Shown here piece after piece: positions 59,163 to 64,000 of a stretch of 64,000 bases of DNA. The notes under the pieces are model-generated. The model did not search any database. It was not told the origin of the DNA and saw only the letters and a program-made list of their open reading frames with translations. Each line of letters opens with the position of its first letter. The first letter of the stretch is position 1. The translations under genes were made by a program, and so were the position numbers. The stretch lies in assembly GCF_046115505.1 (NCBI RefSeq), contig NZ_CP170736.1:248001-312000 (forward strand). Direction: 5' to 3'. This stretch comes from Dellaglioa kimchii. Its GTDB lineage: Bacteria; Bacillota; Bacilli; Lactobacillales; Lactobacillaceae.

Positions 59163-60479
59163 ATGGGTAACGCAGGTATATATGTGGGGTTAGATATCGG
59201 TACGACATCAATTAAAGTTATCGTTTCTGAATACGTTAATGGTCAATTGAACGTAATTGGTATTGGTAATGAACGCTCACAAGGTTTGAATAGGGGAATT
59301 GTAGTCGATATTGATAAGGCTGTAATTTCAGTACAAAAAGCTATTAAACAAGCTGAAGAAAAAGCGAATATTCAGATTCATGAAGTACATGTTGGTATTC
59401 CTGCTAATTTATTACAAATTATTCCTTGTAACGGTATGATTGCCGTTTCAGATGAATCAAAAGAAATTACAAATGAAGATGTTGTGAATGTTGCGAGTGC
59501 AGCATTAGTTCAAAATTTACCACCAGAAAGAGATATCATCGATATTATTGCTGATGAATTTGTAGTTGATGGATTTGATGGCATTAAGGATCCTCGTGGT
59601 ATGATTGGTGTGAGATTAGAAATGCATGGATCAGTTTATACTGGCCCAAAAACAATTATTCATAATTTAAAAAAATGTGTTGAAAATGCTGGGCTAACTA
59701 TCAGAGAAACAATCGTGAACCCATTAGCACTTGCATCAGTTGCGATGTCAGATGGCGAAAGAGACTTTGGTACTGTACTTATTGATCTCGGTGGTGGTCA
59801 AACGACTGCTTCAGTGATTCATGATCATAAGTTGAAATTTACATACGTGGACCAAGAGGGTGGCGATTTTGTCACGAAAGATATCTCAGTGGTTCTTAAT
59901 ACATCTGTTGAAAATGCTGAAAAATTGAAACGCAATTATGGATTTGCTAATTCTGAGTTAGCATCAGAAGATGATGTTTTCCCAGTTGATGTTGTTGGAC
60001 AAAGTGAGCCAATCAATATCTCTGAGAAATATTTAGCAGAGATTATTGAAGCAAGAATCTCTCAAATCTTAGATAAAATAAAAAGTTCATTAGATGCTAT
60101 CAAGGCGTTAGAATTACCAGGTGGCGTTATCTTAACTGGTGGTCTTGCAGCTTTACCAGGAATTACAGAATTAGCATCAGAAATTTTGCAAGTTCAAGTT
60201 AAAACCTATGTCCCTGATCAAATGGGATTACGATATCCTTCATTTGCACAAGCCTTAGGATTGATTAATTATGCAGTCGAGCAAGATGAAGTCACATTAT
60301 TAGTGAAAAGTGCAATGGGACTTGATGTTGATCAATTAAGTTATAATATTGTTGAACCAGATAACGAAAAACCTAAGAAGCAAGAAGTAAAAAACAAAGT
60401 TAAAAAAAATAGAAAACCAAAAACATCAGGAGATCCATTAAAATCAGTGAAAAACTTTTTTAATGAATTTTTCGATTAA
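59163..60479 (+). CDS. ftsA: FtsA division actin homologue
   Basis: FtsA (438 residues) tethers FtsZ to the membrane and activates the divisome. Seen: GLDIGTTSIKVIVSE (phosphate 1), the 1C subdomain inserted after about residue 85, VLIDLGGGQTTASVI (phosphate 2), GVILTGGLAALPGI (adenosine motif) and the C-terminal amphipathic membrane helix DPLKSVKNFFNEFFD. AAGGAGG precedes the ATG. It is followed by ftsZ after 17 bases. Confidence 0.97.
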   Translation: MGNAGIYVGLDIGTTSIKVIVSEYVNGQLNVIGIGNERSQGLNRGIVVDIDKAVISVQKAIKQAEEKANIQIHEVHVGIPANLLQIIPCNGMIAVSDESKEITNEDVVNVASAALVQNLPPERDIIDIIADEFVVDGFDGIKDPRGMIGVRLEMHGSVYTGPKTIIHNLKKCVENAGLTIRETIVNPLALASVAMSDGERDFGTVLIDLGGGQTTASVIHDHKLKFTYVDQEGGDFVTKDISVVLNTSVENAEKLKRNYGFANSELASEDDVFPVDVVGQSEPINISEKYLAEIIEARISQILDKIKSSLDAIKALELPGGVILTGGLAALPGITELASEILQVQVKTYVPDQMGLRYPSFAQALGLINYAVEQDEVTLLVKSAMGLDVDQLSYNIVEPDNEKPKKQEVKNKVKKNRKPKTSGDPLKSVKNFFNEFFD

Positions 60480-60496
60480 ATAGGAGGAAGTAAGTA

Positions 60497-61729
60497 ATGG
60501 AATTTTCTTTGGACTCAAGTGAAGATAAAGGCGCAGTAATAAAAGTAATTGGTGTCGGTGGCGCTGGTGGTAATGCTGTTAATCGTATGATTGATGAAAA
60601 TGTTTCAGGTGTCGAGTTTATTGCATTAAATACTGATGTTCAGGCATTGGAAAGCTCAAAGGCAGAAATTAAAATTCAATTGGGTCCTAAATTGACTCGT
60701 GGATTAGGTGCTGGTGCAACTCCAGATATTGGTAGTAAAGCTGCACAAGAAAGTGAAGAAGCAATTATCGAAGCTATTGATGGCGCTGATATGATTTTCG
60801 TTACTGCTGGAATGGGTGGTGGAACAGGAACAGGAGCTGCTCCTGTTGTAGCTAAAATTGCTAAAGATCAAGGCATTTTAACAGTCGGAATTGTAACACG
60901 TCCATTTACATTTGAAGGACCTAAACGTAGCCGTTTTGCTGCTGAAGGAATAGCTAATCTGAGAGATCAAGTTGATACATTAGTTGTTATTGCTAATAAC
61001 CGTTTACTTGAAATCATTGACAAGAAGACACCGATGCTTGAAGCATTCCAAGAAACAGATAATGTTTTACGTCAAGGTGTTCAAGGTATTTCTGAATTAA
61101 TTACATCACCCGGTTTAATTAATTTAGATTTTGCTGATGTTAAAACAGTGATGGCTGATCAAGGAACTGCATTAATGGGAATTGGATCTGCTACTGGTGA
61201 AAATAGAACTGCTGAAGCAACAAAAAAAGCAATTTCTTCGCCATTACTCGAAGTTTCAATTGATGGTGCAAAACAAGTTCTACTTAATATCACCGGTGGT
61301 GCTGATATGAGTCTTTTCGAAGCGCAAGAAGCTTCTGAAATTATTTCACAAGCTGCAACTGATGAAATTAATATTATTTTTGGAACATCAATTAATGAAG
61401 ACCTAGGTGATGAAATCGTCGTAACAGTTATTGCAACTGGTATAGATGATGTTAAAGAAGAAAAAAAAGCCACAGTTCGTACACGAACATTACCAAGAAC
61501 TGATGCACCTAAAGCAACATTAGCTGAAAAGCAAGAAGATCGTTTTGACGATTGGGATATTATGCATCCATCAAGTCAACCTGAAGAAAAAAAATCAACA
61601 GAATTTGAAAACGTTGAAAAACCAAGTTTTGATGTCTTTAAGAATGATATCAAAACTGATGATTTAGCAACAAATAATGATGATAGTTTAAGTACACCAC
61701 CATTTTTCAGAAAACGACGTAAAGATTAA
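60497..61729 (+). CDS. ftsZ: FtsZ division GTPase
   Basis: FtsZ (410 residues) forms the Z-ring. Seen: KVIGVGGAGGNAVNRM, the tubulin signature GMGGGTGTGAAP (about 104-115), NNRLLEIIDKKTPMLEAF and the variable linker ending with the conserved C-terminal peptide TPPFFRKRRKD, which binds FtsA, SepF and EzrA. TAGGAGGAAG precedes the ATG. Length is normal for lactobacilli. Confidence 0.98.
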   Translation: MEFSLDSSEDKGAVIKVIGVGGAGGNAVNRMIDENVSGVEFIALNTDVQALESSKAEIKIQLGPKLTRGLGAGATPDIGSKAAQESEEAIIEAIDGADMIFVTAGMGGGTGTGAAPVVAKIAKDQGILTVGIVTRPFTFEGPKRSRFAAEGIANLRDQVDTLVVIANNRLLEIIDKKTPMLEAFQETDNVLRQGVQGISELITSPGLINLDFADVKTVMADQGTALMGIGSATGENRTAEATKKAISSPLLEVSIDGAKQVLLNITGGADMSLFEAQEASEIISQAATDEINIIFGTSINEDLGDEIVVTVIATGIDDVKEEKKATVRTRTLPRTDAPKATLAEKQEDRFDDWDIMHPSSQPEEKKSTEFENVEKPSFDVFKNDIKTDDLATNNDDSLSTPPFFRKRRKD

Positions 61730-61761
61730 TTAAATGAATCGATGGGGAGGTTACGGATATT

Positions 61762-62175
61762 ATGGCTTTTGAAAAAATTGGTCGTTTTTTTGGGTTAGCT
61801 GAAGAAGATGATTTTGAAACTGATGATTACCAAACCGAAGAGTCTATGCGGACTTCGTCATTGAATCAAAGTAATAAAGTCGTTTCGATTAATGGTAAAT
61901 ATAGCCAACCGCAAAAAATTAATTTATTTGAACCTAGAATTTATTCTGATGTTAAAGATATTGCAACGCATTTAATGCAAAATCAAGCAATCGTCGTAAA
62001 TTTTCAAAAAATGGATGAAGTTCAATCTAAACGGATTGTTGACTTCTTGTCCGGAACAATTTTTGCTATTAACGGAACAATTCAAAGAATTGGCGATAAT
62101 ATTTTTCTTTGTACACCAAACTCATTTACTGTTGAAGGAAATATGGCAGATAATATTTTTGAAAAATTCGAATAA
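61762..62175 (+). CDS. sepF: SepF FtsZ-bundling and membrane-tether protein
   Basis: SepF (137 residues) forms rings that align FtsZ filaments. Seen: the N-terminal membrane-binding helix FEKIGRFFGLAEEDDFE, an acidic linker, and the SepF core with PRIYSDVKDIATHLMQNQAIVVNF (in part), RIVDFLSGTIFAINGTIQRIG (in part) and LCTPNSFTV. GATGGGGAGG precedes the ATG. The ylmE gene that lies between ftsZ and sepF in Bacillus is absent here, as is usual in lactobacilli. Confidence 0.96.
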   Translation: MAFEKIGRFFGLAEEDDFETDDYQTEESMRTSSLNQSNKVVSINGKYSQPQKINLFEPRIYSDVKDIATHLMQNQAIVVNFQKMDEVQSKRIVDFLSGTIFAINGTIQRIGDNIFLCTPNSFTVEGNMADNIFEKFE

Positions 62176-62196
62176 AAGAAAAATCGAGGTATACAA

Positions 62197-62490
62197 ATGA
62201 TTGAGTTTATTACATTTCTAGCTAAAGTGATTACGTGGGCTTTTGATGCTTATGAGCTAGCAATTATCATTTACGTTTTAATGTCATGGTTTCCAGGCGC
62301 TTATAATACGCCGGTTGGCCATTTCTTAAGTAAAATTTGTCAACCATACCTTGCATTTTTTGACCGTTTTATCCCGGCAATCGGGGGTATTAGTTTTTCA
62401 CCAATTATTGCGATAATCGCGCTAAGCTTCATCCAAAATGGGGTTATGGGACTTCTGACTACTTTAATTCGTCTTTATGTTGGAGGCTAA
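62197..62490 (+). CDS. YggT family membrane protein (YlmG)
   Basis: The 97-residue protein has two hydrophobic regions separated by the conserved YggT motif SWFPGAYNTPVGHFLSKICQPYLAFFDRFIP (seen in parts: SWFPGA, FLSKICQPYL, FDRFIPAIGG). The family is found in dcw clusters between sepF and ylmH and is thought to help with division or membrane protein assembly; the exact role is unsettled. GAGGTATACAA precedes the ATG. Confidence 0.93.
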   Translation: MIEFITFLAKVITWAFDAYELAIIIYVLMSWFPGAYNTPVGHFLSKICQPYLAFFDRFIPAIGGISFSPIIAIIALSFIQNGVMGLLTTLIRLYVGG

Positions 62491-62496
62491 TGATAT

Positions 62497-63279
62497 ATGA
62501 ATGATACAATTTACCAACATTTCAGGTCCGACGAAAAAGAAATTATTGATACATTGTCAGATTATATCGAGCAAGCTAAATCAGAGTACAGGGCAGTTCT
62601 AACTCATTTTTTAAATCCTAGAGAGGCACATATTGCGACCTATCTATTAGGCCAAAATGACGAAATTAGTTTAAAATTATTTGGTGGCACGAAAGAAGCT
62701 GAACGAAAAAGATTACTTTTTTATCCAGCGTATTTCGATGTTCAAGATAGTGATTTTGATTTACAACTTATTGAAATTAAGTATCCAATAAAATTTGCTA
62801 CCTTAAAACATGGACAAATTTTGGGAACTTTGGCTAATGTGGGATTAGATAGAGAAGTACTTGGTGATATTTTAACAGATGGTCAGCAATGGCAGGTTGT
62901 TGTTGAAAAAAAGATGGCTAATTATTTGATTAGTCAAGTTGATCGTATTGGTAAAATTAAGGTATCACTTGAAGAGATTCCTTTTTCACAAACAGTGAGT
63001 GTCACAGATGAGTGGCAATCGCAAAATGAATTAGTTTCATCGTTACGAATCGATTCAGTCATATCAGCTGTTTATAATATGTCTCGACAAAACGCCAAAA
63101 ATTTAGTTAATTCTGAAAAAGTTAGTTTAAATTGGCAAGTTATTAATAAGCCTGATTATGAATTAGCAGAGTTTGATGTTTTGTCAATTCGTGGTTTTGG
63201 ACGAATCAAGTTAGATTTTATTGCAGGTATGACTAGAAAAGATAAATATAAATTAGAGTTATCAATATTAAAAAAATAA
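62497..63279 (+). CDS. ylmH: YlmH S4-domain RNA-binding protein
   Basis: YlmH has 260 residues. The N-terminal domain contains THFLNPREAHIATYLLG and GGTKEAERKRLLFYPAYF; the C-terminal S4-type RNA-binding domain has LRIDSVISAVYNMSRQNAKNLVNSEKVSLNW (in part) and ends RIKLDFIAGMTRKDKYKLEL. In B. subtilis YlmH has been connected to ribosome-associated quality control. It is coupled to yggT, starting 6 bases after it. Confidence 0.94.
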   Translation: MNDTIYQHFRSDEKEIIDTLSDYIEQAKSEYRAVLTHFLNPREAHIATYLLGQNDEISLKLFGGTKEAERKRLLFYPAYFDVQDSDFDLQLIEIKYPIKFATLKHGQILGTLANVGLDREVLGDILTDGQQWQVVVEKKMANYLISQVDRIGKIKVSLEEIPFSQTVSVTDEWQSQNELVSSLRIDSVISAVYNMSRQNAKNLVNSEKVSLNWQVINKPDYELAEFDVLSIRGFGRIKLDFIAGMTRKDKYKLELSILKK

Positions 63280-63298
63280 ATTTTGAAGGACGTGCAAA

Positions 63299-63997
63299 AT
63301 GACTTTAAGTCCATTAGATATTCATAATAAAGAATTTAACGTAAAATTACGAGGCTATGATCAAGACCAGGTTAATGATTTTCTAGATAAAATTATTAAA
63401 GATTATGAAATAACGTTAAAAGAAAATGAAAATTTAACTGAAGAAGTTAAAACTAGTAATGAAAAGTTAGAATACTTTAATGATTTAAAAGATTCTTTAA
63501 ATCAATCAATTATTGTTGCTCAAGAAGCTGCTGATCGCGTTAAGGTTAATGCTAAGCGTGAATCTGAAATTATTAATAAAGAATCACAAAAGCAAGGTCA
63601 TGATATTATTGATGAAGCGAATGAAAAAGCTAAACATATTATTGATATGGCTTCAGAAAAAGCTAAAAAATTAGCTGTTGAGACTGATGACTTGAAGAAA
63701 CAAGCACGTATTTTCCGTCAACGTTTAAAAGTTATGATGGAATCACAATTAGAAGTTGTTAAAAGTTCTGATTGGGACGAAATTTTAAAACAAGGCGAGA
63801 CAAGCACATATTCTGAAATTCAAGACGTTTTAAAACGTGAAGAAGACAAAGAAAAACGTGAAGCCAAAGAAATAAAAGAATCAGTTAATAATAATGACGA
63901 TATTGTTGTTACAGAAATTATTGCTGAATCAGATGCAAATGAAGATTCTGAGCAAAATGATCAAGATACAATGGTCATTTTCCCAGATAATAAATAA
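63299..63997 (+). CDS. divIVA: DivIVA cell-division/polarity coiled-coil protein
   Basis: DivIVA (232 residues) binds curved membranes at poles and septa. Seen: the N-terminal lipid-binding domain LSPLDIHNKEFNVKLRGYDQDQVNDFLDKII (in part), with the Phe-Asn-Val-Lys-Leu-Arg loop, then a long coiled coil (about 35-150) and an acidic C-terminal tail from about 180. It is the last gene of the cluster; ileS is expected just beyond the window. In rods with MinCD and no MinE, DivIVA is the probable Min anchor. Confidence 0.95.
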   Translation: MTLSPLDIHNKEFNVKLRGYDQDQVNDFLDKIIKDYEITLKENENLTEEVKTSNEKLEYFNDLKDSLNQSIIVAQEAADRVKVNAKRESEIINKESQKQGHDIIDEANEKAKHIIDMASEKAKKLAVETDDLKKQARIFRQRLKVMMESQLEVVKSSDWDEILKQGETSTYSEIQDVLKREEDKEKREAKEIKESVNNNDDIVVTEIIAESDANEDSEQNDQDTMVIFPDNK

Positions 63998-64000
63998 ATT

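Noticed and set aside
1..64000. CRISPR arrays, prophage, intact insertion sequences, tRNA or rRNA genes
   Set aside because: No regularly spaced repeats, phage structural genes, complete transposases or cloverleaf-like sequences were noticed while reading both strands; short degraded remnants could be missed by eye.

Overview
The window is an AT-rich chromosomal segment of a Gram-positive lactic acid bacterium (order Lactobacillales). The evidence is a SufS-SufU-SufB iron-sulfur operon, a fused glutathione synthase (GshF), T-box leaders, a one-protein EzrA/DivIVA/SepF-type division apparatus, TTG start codons behind strong AGGAGG-type ribosome sites, and the gene order valS-folC-radC-mreBCD-minCD and mraZ-rsmH-ftsL-pbp-murE-mraY-murD-murG-divIB-ftsA-ftsZ-sepF-yggT-ylmH-divIVA. 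Two residues narrow the wall chemistry. Ddl carries Lys-Phe where D-Ala-D-Ala ligases have Lys-Tyr, which predicts D-Ala-D-Lac ends. MurE carries DNPRTEDP, which predicts meso-diaminopimelate in the stem peptide. A low-GC, mDAP-type lactobacillus (Dellaglioa-like) would fit, but that is only an inference.

Layout. 1-3.2 kb: the end of a suf operon (sufD fragment, sufS, sufU, sufB). 3.2-5 kb: a two-gene ABC exporter. 5.2-7.1 kb: the peptidase PepO. 7.1-9.9 kb: a MarR regulator and a DHA2-type drug exporter that share a repeated operator. 9.9-18.1 kb: mixed housekeeping and stress genes (nucleoside deoxyribosyltransferase, a baeRF-type release-factor-like protein, AlkD-type glycosylase, DUF975 membrane protein, zinc-type oxidoreductase, 5-formyl-THF cyclo-ligase, purine permease, Ddl, Tag). 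18.1-25 kb: UspA, a small membrane protein, a probable 6S RNA, RarA, GshF, YueI, a DUF1054 protein, and S4 with a long leader. 25-30 kb: EzrA, the IscS-ThiI sulfur-transfer pair, thiol peroxidase. 30-39.3 kb: valS behind a valine T-box, folC, radC, mreBCD, minCD. 39.3-43.4 kb: a histidine-type T-box followed by a second T-box unit without stem I, then an amino-acid ABC transporter and cardiolipin synthase. 43.4-49 kb: TPP riboswitch with thiT, a 36-residue DUF4044 protein, CorA, asnB, lysC, a DUF3397 protein. 49-64 kb: the complete division and cell wall (dcw) cluster, ending at divIVA.

How the genes work together. The right-hand 15 kb makes lipid II (MurE, MraY, MurD, MurG, with Ddl supplying the depsipeptide end and LysC feeding the diaminopimelate branch) and builds the divisome (FtsL, DivIB, PBP2B, FtsA, FtsZ, SepF, DivIVA). 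MinCD, EzrA and MreBCD, placed earlier, position and shape that growth. The left half is dominated by sulfur, redox and DNA-repair functions: Suf, IscS-ThiI, GshF, Tpx, AlkD, Tag and RarA.

No CRISPR array, prophage, intact insertion sequence, rRNA or tRNA was seen. The most unusual material is regulatory: the partially duplicated T-box at 39.4-39.75 kb, the face-to-face promoters and inverted repeat between the baeRF and alkD genes, the duplicated operator of the MarR/exporter pair, and the 10-bp repeats upstream of mraZ. I did not find a clearly new multi-gene system; most coding content is conserved core genome.
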